Part shown: piece by piece, positions 37,230-48,220 of the stretch
Layout: every line of letters begins with the position of its first letter
Position numbering within the stretch: position 1 is the first letter of the stretch
From: Gossypium raimondii
Taxonomy: Eukaryota > Streptophyta > Magnoliopsida > Malvales > Malvaceae
DNA: 64,000 bases
Reading direction: 5' to 3'
Assembly (NCBI RefSeq): GCF_025698545.1
Contig: NC_068576.1
Span: 54,036,390-54,100,389 of the forward strand
Position numbers and translations under genes: made by a program
Notes under the pieces: generated by a model
Told to the model about the DNA's origin: nothing
The model's input: the letters and a program-made list of their open reading frames with translations, nothing else
Databases searched by the model: none

Positions 37230-40050
37230 TGTTAGGATTGACCCGATTAAGAAACAAGTAACAAAAAATAGCGAAATAAATTCAAAAATTGAACACACAA
37301 ATTTAACGTGGAAAATTCCTCCAAAGAGGATAAAAAAACCACGGGTAAAGACAATTTTACTATAATGGCAAAAGAACGAAAAGTACAAAAAATGGAGATA
37401 AAAAACTAAACCCCAAAAATTTCGAAAAAAAGAACCCTCAAAACGTAAATACAAAATTCTCTAAATGTGTTATGAGTTCTAATCTCTAATAGGCGTTGTA
37501 CAAGCCCAACTATGTCCGGGCCCACATAATAAACCAAAACAGAAAAAATGACAGGCCCAACAACCAGTTTTCAGACCCCAGCCCAAAAAACATCAAAATT
37601 TTAGAAACCCTAACAGCCTTAGCCGCCGCAACTACTGCCCTCTTTGCGCACCTCCGCAAGACTCGGAGTCGCACTCCTCTCGCACCTCCGCAAACGTCGC
37701 GCACACGCCTCCAGTAGTACCTGCAGCAACAAACACGAAACAGAAGGGCAAAAATCGGGCAGCAAAATACGGATAAACAACAGGATAGATTGATCTTTGA
37801 TTTTTAGATTTTCTTCTTTTCTATTTCGGCTATAAAAGCCCGATTTTTTAATCATTTTGTGGGGGGGGGGGAGAGACAGAAAAATCAATAAAGAAGAGAG
37901 CTAATATCAGTGTTCTTTTAAGGTGATTTTGTTGTTTTCTTTATAGTGCCCAACGTTTTTATTTATTCTATTTATTCTATTTATTCTTTTATTTTCATTC
38001 TTATTTCACTTAAAATAACAAAGAAAAGAAAGGGAACTTGCCTATTCGTCGAAGTCGCCGTGCCCTCGCCATCTCCGCTGCAGTTGGGGCTTTGGTGAGA
38101 GGACTGATGAGCGGCGGCGGCACAAAAAAGAAAGGGGTTGAAGAAACCCTAGCAGACCATTTTTTTTTAAAAAAGAAAGAACAAAATGGGGTTTTTTTTT
38201 TCCTTTTCTTTTTTCAGTTTTGCTTTATTTAAAGCAAGATGAAACGGCGCCGTATTGATGGTCAGACCCGCGCGGTGACTCAACCCGGAGGGGAGGATCC
38301 GCGCGTTCTGGCCTTAAAGGGTAAATTTTGAAATTGGCCCCTCCTGGTTGCGACACGCTTCAATCAAGCCCATTTTGCTATTTTTTAAATTAAGCCGCAT
38401 TTTTCATTTTTGCTTCAATTTGGCCCTTGCTGCGCAGCATTTTGAAAGGAGGGAATATTTTCCCTTTTGGTCCTCCACTGTTACGCGCGCATTCAAGTTG
38501 GTCTTTTTTTTAATTTCTTTTAAATCCCCCCATTTTTCGTTTTTAATTCAATTTACCCCATTTTTTAGTTTTTATCACAATTACACCATACTATTATTTT
38601 GTTTTATTTTATTTATTACTATAATATTATATATTATTATTATTATGCCTACATACATGCGCATGCACTCTGTATAGTATATATGCATGTTTTAATATAT
38701 TTTCTAAGCTTTCTACGCATATATTACACATATACATACTCTTTATGTTTTTATTTTACTTTCCTAATTTTTTTATACTTTATACTATATATACATATAC
38801 GCTTTATGGCATGGGCACATTTTAAATATATTTACGTTCCCATTTTAAAATCATTATAATTTTTTTATTATTTCACATATTCAATTATCTTTTGTATATT
38901 GTACATATTTGTATTTAAATAGATATCTGAATCGTATTTTCATGTTTTACCAATACATGTATACTTTTATTTTTTCATGTAAATATATCCATATGCATTT
39001 TTTATGCTTTTATTTTATTTTTAATACATGTGTTTAATTTGTTTTATTTGATATATTTCATTCCTTCTATTTACATGTATACTTGTATATGTGTGTTAGA
39101 TATATCGTACACATGTTTGCAAATTCTTGGTATATTGTACTTGTATATATATTTGTAAATATTTAGTCACGATGCTTTAAATTAAAATATTTGTATCATA
39201 TTGTACATTTTTTAACATACCCTTTTGAAAATATAGTTTGGTTTTAACCATACATCAAAGTTATTTTCTTGATTCAAATGTTTTTTTTAATAAAAGCAAT
39301 ATTCGAAGTTTGGGATTTTCGAGGGAAATTGAGCCCTAACGTATTGGGTTCTGATTTTCTTTGTTAATCTTAAATAACCGAGGATATTCTTTATTCAAAG
39401 TGCATGAGTATAAAAATCATTTTTTGAACTTAACTTGTTGTGTCCTAACGTATTGGGTGTGGCATGTTACTTTCTCAAAATGAAGATTTTTGCATAAAAT
39501 AAAAGTGATATTCAAAGTTCGGGAATTATGAGGAATTGTACCCTAATGTATTGGGACTCGATTTCTGTACATGACTTGAACAATTGATTATCCTTTTTCA
39601 AATTCCATCATTTGAGCTGATTTTAAAATCTTTTTAACCTTCGACACTAAGACATTAAATGATCAATTTGGTACAGATTTTGGGCGTCACGAGGGTGCTA
39701 ACCCTTCCCCGTACGTAACCGACTCCCGAACTCATTTTCTCAAAATTCGTAGACCAAAATAATTTTTTAATGTGAGCCGATCACACCTTAAAAAATGATC
39801 GGTGGCGACTCCAACTTTATTTTTAAAGTCGACAACCAAATTTTTGTTTTCAAAAAAACGGTTTCGACAGGCGTATTTTCTGAAATTGTAAAAAAACCTA
39901 TTTATAGGCTAAATTAGTAAGTCAAATAAACTATGCTAATAAATGCTAAATATATTATACTAATAAATACTAAATCTTCTAAAAAAAATAAATTTTGTTT
40001 AACTTGACTTACAAGGAATCTCTTAGAATTTGAGTCACACAACTCTAACA
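37230..40050 (+). mobile_element. Older LTR-like repeat, split by a later insertion
   Basis: Two pieces, 37230-37496 and 39875-40050, flank the younger solo LTR and together make about 443 bp. The outer ends are TGTTAG and CTAACA, an inverted pair as in LTRs. The left piece contains AACGTGGAAAATTCC and ACCACGGGTAAAG, a pattern I associate with plant copia LTRs. I found no matching 5-bp duplication outside it (AGGTC on the left, CGGTT on the right), so the site is old or rearranged. Confidence 0.55.
37497..39869 (+). mobile_element. 2.37-kb solo LTR, probably Ty3/gypsy, with perfect GGCGT duplication
   Basis: The sequence starts TGTACAAGCCC, ends GGTTTCGACA, and is flanked on both sides by GGCGT (37492-37496 and 39870-39874). 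No primer-binding site, gag or pol follows, so it is a solo LTR left by recombination. Inside are a TATA box (GGCTATAAAAGCCCG at about 37830), a poly-G tract at about 37861-37871, and three spaced copies of CCTAA(C/T)GTATTGGG (39333-39565). The GGTGGCGACTCCAA motif near the right end is one I associate with large gypsy LTRs of cotton-like genomes; that family assignment is from memory. Confidence 0.85.
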
Positions 40051-40804
40051 CGGTTCAATCTGATTCAAACATTCTTGAAGAAACTTTTCAAACAAATATT
40101 TATTGTTTTTATGAATGCTATTTGTAAAAAAAAAATGAAAGTTAAAATATATCATAAGTCCTCATACTTTTTGAAAATTAGGAAATTAATTTTTATACTT
40201 CTATTTCATAACTATTTTCCGGACTTCAAAATTCAATATAAATGTTAACCTATTGATTTTTTATTAAATTTATTAATGTCACATTTTAAAATAAAAAATT
40301 CAATTTATGACTATATAATTAAAAGTATTGTAATTAGCTTGAATTAAAAAAAAACATTTTAACCCTAAATTTCATGAAAAGAAAAAGTTAAACTTAAAAA
40401 ACTGGCACATTTTAACCAAAACTTAAATAATTCTATAAAAAAATTGTGCTATTCTCCGCAAAAATAATTAACAGAAATGGGGTTTAGCGAGGTTAAGTGG
40501 AACACGTGTTATACAACTATAGGTGAGACACAGTTAGGGGCAGAAGAATTTTGTCGGCCGGCGTTAATTCTGACCCACTAAGTAAAAAGGTAAATACTCA
40601 ATACACTTGAATACTCATTCAACGCGGGTTGTTCGAGAAACCCTAAACCTGGATTTCAGATATAAATACATTGTCCCCATGCTTATAACTCGTACCAAAA
40701 CTTACAAAAAGCAAAAATCCAAGCCTATATCTTCCATTCTTGATTCTTTTTTTAAAGAAATCCTAAAGATTCTCACCCCTTTTTTTTTCTTCTAGAAAAA
40801 CAAT
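40051..40804 (+). promoter_or_regulatory. Upstream region of the first LEA_2 gene
   Basis: A palindromic G-box/ABRE, AACACGTGTT, lies at 40501-40510, about 300 bp before the start codon. A TATA box, TATAAATA, is at 40661-40668, leaving room for a 5' UTR of about 110 bp. The layout looks like an ABA- or stress-responsive promoter; that is inference from motifs alone. Confidence 0.45.
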
Positions 40805-41453
40805 ATGCAACAACAAGAAGATCCCCAGGCCAAGCCACTTGCACCTGTTCAAGATTATCCAAGAAGCGACATGGAGTTCGGGGGAATTAAACCCAAATCT
40901 TTACGCCGAGAAGAAAAAAGCAGTAAATGTCTCGTTTACGTTCTCATCATCACGGTCGTCCTAGGAACCATTCTTTTGACATTCGGAAGTATCCTTTTAC
41001 GTCCTAGAACACCTGGTTTCAAGTTCCGATCAGTCCAGGTTAGAAATCTCAAGTACGTAACTAACTCAACGTCTCCGTCCTTCAACTTCACACTTATAAC
41101 GCAGATCGTTGTTGAGAACACCAATTTTGGAGACTTCCGGTTCGACAACACGACCGGGAGTGTTGTGTGGTTTGGTAGTCGTTGGAGAGTTCAAGATACC
41201 TACTGGGAGAGCTCAAGCTAGGAAAACCGAGAGGTTGAATGTTTCGTTTGATGTGAGCTCGGTTCGGGTACCGAACACCACGAGATTAAACGGTAATATA
41301 AGTTCTAGGATTTTAGAGCTGAGCAGCCATGTGAAATTGAGTGGGAAATTGAATATTATGAACATAATGAAGAGAAGAAGGCACCCTGAGATGACTTGCT
41401 TCATGAAACTTAATTTGACGGGGAGTTCCGTACATGATTTAACATGCGACTGA
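40805..41453 (+). pseudogene. LEA_2 / NDR1-HIN1-like (NHL) gene with one frameshift
   Basis: An intron-less frame begins with the basic N-terminal KPKSLRREEKS region, a transmembrane helix (LVYVLIITVVLGTILLTFGS, residues about 44-63) and the start of the LEA_2 beta-sandwich (VVENTNFGDFRFDNTTGS). Near 41165-41185 the reading frame is lost and ends at a stop at 41219-41221. The expected rest of the domain (VVVGEFKIPTGRAQARKTER, then SGKLNIMNIM) continues in the +1 frame to a stop at 41451-41453. One extra base or a two-base loss explains it. Intact relatives are membrane-anchored proteins linked to defence and stress. It could be a true recent pseudogene or an assembly error; the rest of the frame is undamaged. 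Confidence 0.8.
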
Positions 41454-42623
41454 TCATATGATATTACGGGGGGTGAATTGATCTTAATTTTGGTTTTCTT
41501 TTTGGCAGAGTTTTATGCCACCCTTTCATTAAAGGGTTAAAGCTTATAAGATCAATATGTTTAATTAGAGATTCCAATGTACATGGAAGACGGATTGAGA
41601 ACATTTTTTTATTACTAGTTTTTGTAAATTTCACTTCATTCTTTTGATGATATTAGTAAGGTTTATATATGTTCCTGGTCCCTATACTTTTCAATTTTTT
41701 TGAAATTCAGCCTCTACAGTTTCCTTTCTTGAAATTTAGTCCCTCTACTTGTCTATTTTTGAAAATTGAAGTTCAATTGCTAAGTCTGTTAATAGGTTTC
41801 CTATAAATTTATTCAAAGGTTTGATCTAAAAATTAAAGTCTAATTGAACACATATTCATCAAAGAGACTAAATTTGAAAAGTCCAAAAAGTACAGGGACT
41901 AGATACAGATATAGACCTATTAGTAATTTAATTAACAGTGTTAATTACTGATTCTGGTTTCACATATTGGCCAGAGACGGCAAGGCGTGTGAGTCCCTGT
42001 GGCTTAAGAAGTCAGTCAACTTGCTATAACTTCATCGGCCAATGACTTTGAAAGTAAATGCTTGGGCCACAGCCCTTAGCCCCGCCCGTCGCTGTTGAAT
42101 GAAACGAGTTGAGCCCCAGGACCCTATTTTTTTCTATTATTTTGTGAACACTTACCTGCTTCTTCTTCCATTTAGGCTGCTTTCAGCATTAAATTCTCAT
42201 AACTTGATGTCAAATTGTATATCATGTTGGAAATAATTAAATCCCAAATTGAAGTTTGTTTGTGGTTTTAATTGATTCAAGACAAGTTGTGGGAAGTGAG
42301 CTAAGCTTAAACGTGTATATGTTAACTTCATCTTTTGATGCAAGAGTTGGATTGTTTAATTATTGTTAATAAACTCAACAACAGTAATTTAGATTTATCC
42401 ATTTATGATCAAATTATTGAGGAAACTCGAATGTTGGGTGATTAGTTTTTGTGTGTGTGTGTTTTTTTTCGTTTTGCTCATAAATCGACCAATTGTGTAG
42501 TCCATATTCTCTCGATGAGAATATAATTTATTTTTGTTTAAATTATCTAAATATTATTCACTGAATTCTGTTTAATAATATTTTTCTTTAAAAAAGGGAA
42601 AGTAAAACTTTTATATTTATAAA
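41454..42623. other. Spacer between LEA_2 pseudogene and copia element
   Basis: Starts with the likely 3' UTR of the LEA_2 gene. About 41665-41930 holds a foldback with CCCTATACTTTTCAATTTTT on the left and CCAAAAAGTACAGGGACTAG on the right. A (GT)n stretch lies at about 42449. No coding sequence. Confidence 0.5.
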
Positions 42624-42628
42624 GCTAC

Positions 42629-42867
42629 TATTGGAATTAATTATGTAAATATGTATGGTAGTTTTTGTGTATATCTATTTTCTTTTAATTAGGAGATTAG
42701 ATGCTAAAGTTTAGGAGATAATATTTTGTTTTAATTAGGAGATTAGATGCTAAGTTTAAGAGATAATATTTTGGTTTCTATCTTTGTATTTTACTGTGTA
42801 TATATGTTCTTGATTTTGGGAGGAATAAAACACAGAGAAAATTCCCACAATTCTTGTTATTTTTTCA
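42629..42867 (+). repeat. 5' LTR of the copia element
   Basis: 239 bp; differs from the 3' LTR by one T in a T-run near 42665 as far as I can compare by eye. It contains two tandem copies of a unit starting TTTTAATTAGGAGATTAGAT, and a TGTGTATATATG TATA-like motif near 42796. Confidence 0.93.
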
Positions 42868-42880
42868 TGGTATCATGAGC
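42868..42880 (+). other. Primer-binding site of the copia element
   Basis: TGGTATCATGAGC directly follows the left LTR. The common plant copia site, complementary to the initiator-Met tRNA 3' end, is TGGTATCAGAGC; this copy has one extra T. Confidence 0.8.
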
Positions 42881-42907
42881 AGGTTTTGAACGTGTAAAGT
42901 TTTGCTA

Positions 42908-43866
42908 ATGGCTGGTGGGAAAGGTGATTCTGGTCACAAATTCGGCGAAGGGGCGGTTGTGCGAAAAACGATTTCTCCGTACGATATAACCTCACTTGAT
43001 AATCCTGGACTTGCAATCACTCAAGTACAATTGAAAGGGGAAAACTATGAAGAATGGGCTCGTTCTTTCCGAACGGCGTTGCGTGCTAGGAAGAAGTTCG
43101 GATTTATTGACGGATCGATTAAAAAACCAGATGATACATCAGACGACATTGAAGATTGGTGGACCATTAACTCGTTGCTAGTTTCGTGGATTCGGAATAC
43201 CATTGAACCAACTCTTCGATCCACCATATCTCATGTCGAGGTGGCTAAAGATTTGTGGGATGATATTCGAGAAAGATTTTCAATGGCCAATGGTCCAAGA
43301 ATCCAACAACTCAGGTCTGATCTTGTAGAATGCAAGCAAAAATGTTTGACTATTGTCAATTATTTTGGAAAATTTAAACTGATATGGGATGAATTGGCGA
43401 TTTTTGATCAATTGCCGACTTGTAAATGCGGGAATTGTACTTGTCAACTATCAGCCGAGTTGGAAAAGCGACGAGAAGAGGAAAAAGTTCACCACTTCCT
43501 GATGGGATTGGATGGGACATATAGCACGGTTAGATCCAACATCTTAGCTAACGATCCGTTGCCATCCTTGAGCAAGGCTTATTCGATGGTTATTCAGGAA
43601 GAACGAGTGAAGACCATATCTCGTGAGATGGAAGATCGCTCCGATGTGATGGCTATGGCGGTGCAAAGTCGAGGCCGTGGAGAAAGTAAGGAGAAAGGGG
43701 GGGTTTGTTCCCATTGCAAACAACCGGACATGATATTGATAATTGTTTTGCTATTATTGGTTATCCTGAATGGTGGGGAGATCGACCCCGAGGAACTATG
43801 AAGGGTGGAAGCCGTGGCAAGAATTTAGGCCAACGTCAATCAAACAGTCGAGGACGAGGGGGGTAG
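42908..43866 (+). pseudogene. copia gag with zinc knuckle, frameshifted
   Basis: A long frame from ATG 42908 has the copia Gag features: LKGENYEEWARSFRTALRA, then LWDDIRERFS and a helical domain, then a CKCGNCTCQ cysteine cluster. The nucleocapsid zinc knuckle begins CSHCKQP at about 43707, where a one-base shift at about 43728 moves the remaining knuckle residues and the YPEWWGDRPRG tail into another frame. A stop (TAG) at 43864-43866 separates it from protease. Gag would package element RNA; this copy cannot make a complete knuckle. Confidence 0.88.
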
Positions 43867-44468
43867 CGAGCTAATGTTGTCCGGACCCACACAGAGGGAG
43901 TATCGTCTTCAAATGCTAACACTGATGATACTGAAGCAAACACTTTGCCTGGGCTTAGCAACGAACAGTGGCAAGTTTTGCTCCAAACCTTAAAGGGTAT
44001 GAGATCAACTACGACTGAGAAGATAACGGGTAAGAAATTGTCTTGGATTATTGACACAGGAGCGTCAAATCATATGACGGGTAATCTAAAATTTTTACGT
44101 AGGTAATCTAAAATTTTTACGTAATATTCATAAAATTCCTAATTGTCCCGTCGGGTTACCGAATGAGAGTGAATCTGTGGCTACTTTGAAAGGATCTGTT
44201 GCTCTTGGAGGAGATTTATTGTTGCGAAATGTTCTATTTGTGCCGAATTTGACATGCAATCTTATCTCTGTGTCACAACTTATGGAAAATGCTTATTGCT
44301 TTATCCAGTTCACTAAAAAATTATGTGTTATACAGGACCGTACCTCGAGGATGCTGATTGGAGCGGGTGAACAAAGGGTAGGACTCTACTACTTTCGGGA
44401 AATTCCAAGGATCAAGGCAATGAGGGTGACTGCCGGTAACTCGTTAGAAATGTGGCACAAGCGGTTAG
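43867..44468 (+). pseudogene. copia protease and pre-integrase fragment
   Basis: The aspartic protease active site WIIDTGASNHMTG is at 44044-44082. Directly after it a 22-bp unit (44080-44101) is repeated in tandem (44102-44123), which shifts the frame. The GAG-pre-integrase region continues with NVLFVPNLTCNLISVSQL and ends at LEMWHKRL, where the first nested insertion interrupts it. Confidence 0.85.
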
Positions 44469-46104
44469 TGTAACACCCCTTAACCCCAAACCGTCGTCAG
44501 AATAGGGTTACGAGGCATTACCGGAAGTATCAAACAGTTTACAACAAATCTGCCCAATCGCGCAGCAGTTACTAAATTACTTATAATTTTAACTACGGAA
44601 CTCGAAATTTAATTCCATAAATTTTCCCTGAAACTAGACTCGTATATCTTCCTACCATAAAAATTTCATAATTTTTGGTCCAGCCAATTAGTACAGTTTA
44701 TTAGTTAAAGTAAGCCCTATTTCACCAATTGACTGCCCTGACCTCTTGTCACTAAAAATAAAATTTCTCATTGTAGGATTGTCATATGAAGTTATTACTT
44801 GTTTCTACAGAAAGTAGACTCAATAACGATTCTATACATATAAACTAAAACTCATAATTATTTTTGTACCATTTTTAGTGATTTTCTAAACTTAGAACAG
44901 GGGACTCCAAAAACAGTTCTGACCCTGTCTCACTAAAATTCACATATCTCAAAATATAAAATTCATTTTGCTAAACCGTTATTTTTCTATAAAAATAGAC
45001 TCAACAAACTTTCATTTCATATATCATTCACCCTCTAATTAATTTTATACTATCCTAGGTGATTTTTCAAAGTCACATTACTGTAGCTGCTTGAAATCTG
45101 TTTATTTGCAAACTTTTACTCTTTCATGATTTCCATGCATGATTTATCATCTAAATATACATATTACCAAACATTATCACATACTCACACATCTTCCTTT
45201 AGCAATATCATAGATACAAACATTCAAAATGACTAATCCCTATACATCACTTAGGTATATACATTACTTAGGTATGTACATTACTTAAGTACATGCCACA
45301 TTATCAACAGAAAGGTACATCACTAAAATGTCTCTGAGGTCGGGATTACTTTGGATGCTGGATCGAACACTGGTTTTTTACTAACTCGCATGAAACAACC
45401 GTCTGTTGAGTATGGGTATACTCAGTGGTATTACCATAATTCAAATTAATAACATTAATCGATAAATTATATATATATATTTCATTTATGTCTACAATTA
45501 TTCATTAATGATCTCATACATTAAATCAACTTGATAATTAATAACAATAAGCAATAATTCAAATCTTATATTTAATTGTATTCATGCATTGTTTCACTAT
45601 CTAAATTTTATTGGATTTTCAACATCTTATTCTAATAACTCATTCCAATCCATACAAACTCATTCATTTCATCAACTCATTCATTATCCTTTCTATTTAT
45701 ATTCAATTTATACTTTAAATCTTTTAACACTCCATTTATTCATTAAATCCATAACTAAATTTCAATAACTTGTATTCAGTTAAATTCACATATTATTTCA
45801 CTCTTTCAAATTATTTTATTTTCACTTCTCATTTCTTAACAATAGCTATTTCAATTCATATTCAAGATCATTCAATAAAAATTTATATTATCAAAATTAT
45901 TCACTTACCTCTATTAACTTGACTCAGATCTTGGCGGATACACGGATCCAACCAAAACACACCAATACGGCACATTATGCCTAAAACGGTACATATAAAC
46001 TTTATAAGACTTACCTTAACACATTAATGATTCACTTTTGTCCACAGCTTATAATCTTAGCCCAAAGTAGATTTTACAGAACACCCCGGATATACGGAAC
46101 AAAT

Positions 46105-46210
46105 ACAGAGAGCACAAATGTGCTAAACAGAGAGCACTGACGTGCTAAATATCAGAGAGCACCAACGTGCTAATAATCAGAGAGCACCAACGTGCTAATA
46201 ATCAGAGAGC
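46105..46210 (+). repeat. Tandem repeat, about 25-bp unit
   Basis: About five units of the form CAGAGAGCACCAACGTGCTAA with variation, the last one truncated. Each unit contains the inverted pair AGCAC...GTGCT, so each can form a small hairpin. It lies inside nested insertion 1. Confidence 0.85.
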
Positions 46211-47216
46211 GCGCTAAAGTTCCTTAATAAGTTCCTTAATGGCATGCCACTAATATCCTGGTAGTTCTAAATTCCATCTACTTGGGCATTAAATCTGAAT
46301 CTCATTTATTTAAATACTTTACAAAATTATTTCAAAAAGGATTTATCATTTCTCCGTCATTACAATTTACTACTTATTCCACCATTCACATATATCACAC
46401 TTATTCACAATTTAATTCACTTTTATTTCATTCATATATATATTTTTAATTCATTTTCCAATCGAATTCATGTACAATTCAATATCAATATTCATCTATT
46501 TTTTTTAATACTAAACATATTATTCAAAATTCAACAATTACTATTAATAAATTCAATACCAATACGTATTTATCATTCAATTCAGTCGTGATGCTTACCT
46601 CAATTTGCTTATCATGTATATTAATTTAAATTTTAACAATTAATAATTAAATTCGAATTATAGTAATACTAACCGGAATTTCTCTCGAGTCACTCCTTGT
46701 CCACTTTCTCCTTTCCTTTCTCGGACAATGACTCGTACACGACATTAGCTACGTAATTAAACAATTAAAAATCATTAATACACAATTTCATTAAAATATT
46801 TCTTTTTATACCTAAACTTTACCCAAATTCTAATTTAATCCATTATCAATAATAATTTTATTTTCCCAATCTAACTCTATATTCTCTCTTAATTCTTACC
46901 ATAAACTCAATTTAGCTCTTCAATTTCACCATAAATCCCTAATTTCAGGATTCTCTCAATTTAGTCCCTACTATTCAAAACTTATGTTTTATTTTACAAA
47001 TCAACCTTTTACTAACTTTTAACTTAAAATTCAATCATTTTAACCTCTAATTCATCAATTAATTCAACATAACTCATGTCTAACAATCTACTAACTTTTA
47101 AAATATCAACATAAATCAAGTAGTATTTATCTCTAGGATTCCAAAAACTTCAAAACTAAGAGAAAAGGGATTAAATTGACTTACCAAATTAACTCTGAAC
47201 CTTAAAACCCCAAATT

Positions 47217-47338
47217 TCTCTTTTTCTTTTTCTTTCTTTCTTTCCTTCCTTCCTTCTCTGTTTCGTTTTGCTCTCTGTTTCTTTCTTTCTCCCTTCTCTG
47301 TTTTGTTTTGCTCTCTGTTTCTTTTCTTTCTTTCTTTG
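47217..47338. repeat. CTTT/CCTT-rich microsatellite
   Basis: Runs of TTTC and TTCC interrupted by two copies of CTGTTTCGTTTTGCTCTCTG-like sequence. It produces a lysine/arginine/glutamate-rich frame on the minus strand that is not a gene. Confidence 0.8.
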
Positions 47339-47812
47339 TCATATATATATAATAATATAATAATATTTTTTTAACACATAAAAATCTCAGATTTTTATAC
47401 TTATGCCGCCTCAACTTTGAAAATTGGCATAATTGCCTATTTGGTCCTTTTAACTTTTCTTTAATCTATAATTAAACTTTTATCCTTACTTCAATTTAGT
47501 CCTTTTTCATAATTAACCATCGAAACGTTAAAATTTCTTAACGAAACTTTAATACTACCCTATTAACACTCCGTAAATATTTTTATAAATATTTACGGCT
47601 CAGTTTATGATATCGAGGTCTCGATACCTCGTTTTTTACCCAATTTACCTAATAATTTCTTTTAAATCACAAAATTCACTCATTTAAAAATATTTCTAAA
47701 ATCAAGCTGAACTTATAATTATTAATTAATAAATTTTTCTAACGTTTTCATCGGATTTAGTGATCTCAAATCACTATTCTGACACTACTGAAAATTGGGC
47801 TGTTACAGTTAG

Positions 47813-48220
47813 GTCATCCATCTATGCAGATGACGAAACTTGTTTCGAAGGTAGATAGAGATAGTAGGGATGAGATTTTGAATAAATGTTGTGATGTGTG
47901 CCTTCGAGCAAAACAAACTAGAGAAGTTTTTTCTTTAAGTGAACATCGTGCAGTTGATATTTTTGAATTAATACATTGTGATTTATGGGGTCCTTATAAT
48001 ACTTTGTCTACTTGTGGAGCATCATATTTTCTGACAATAGTTGATGATTTTTCAAGGAGTGTGAGGATTTTCTTGATCAACAATAAATCTGAAGTACCTT
48101 CAATGTTTAAAAATTTCTTCACTATGATCAAACGACAATTTGATAAACAAGTAAAGATGGTACGTAGTGACAACGGGAAAGAATTTACTTGCATGAAGGA
48201 TTATTTTGTGGAACATGGTA
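47813..48220 (+). pseudogene. copia integrase core, left half
   Basis: Resumes the copia frame after the first insertion: the pre-integrase zinc-binding end (LGHPSMQMTKLVSK, CDVCLRAKQTR), then the integrase core with the first two catalytic aspartates in HCDLWGPY and VRSDNGKEF. It stops at VEHGM, where the second insertion begins. Confidence 0.88.

Larger units (their letters stand above)
44469..47807 (+). mobile_element. Nested LTR-like insertion 1 (probably a solo LTR), 3.3 kb
   Basis: It starts TGTAACACCCC, ends GGGCTGTTACA, and is flanked by GTTAG on both sides (44464-44468, 47808-47812). There is no gag-pol and no primer-binding site, so a solo LTR is the simplest reading. The first 500 or so bases are clearly related to nested insertion 2 (shared CAATCGCGCAGCAGTTACTA and CCAATTAGTACAGTTTATTA). 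Internally it has a short tandem repeat at 46105-46210 and a pyrimidine-rich microsatellite at 47217-47338. It splits the copia pre-integrase domain. Confidence 0.85.

Noticed and set aside
38348-38859. Two plus-strand frames rich in Phe, Tyr and Ile
   Set aside because: AT-rich interior of the solo LTR; no domain and no plausible start context.
41109-41453. Second half of the first LEA_2 gene as a separate gene
   Set aside because: It is the continuation of the LEA_2 domain after a frameshift, not an independent gene.
47202-47414. Lys/Arg/Glu-rich minus-strand frame
   Set aside because: Translation of a pyrimidine-rich microsatellite in nested insertion 1.
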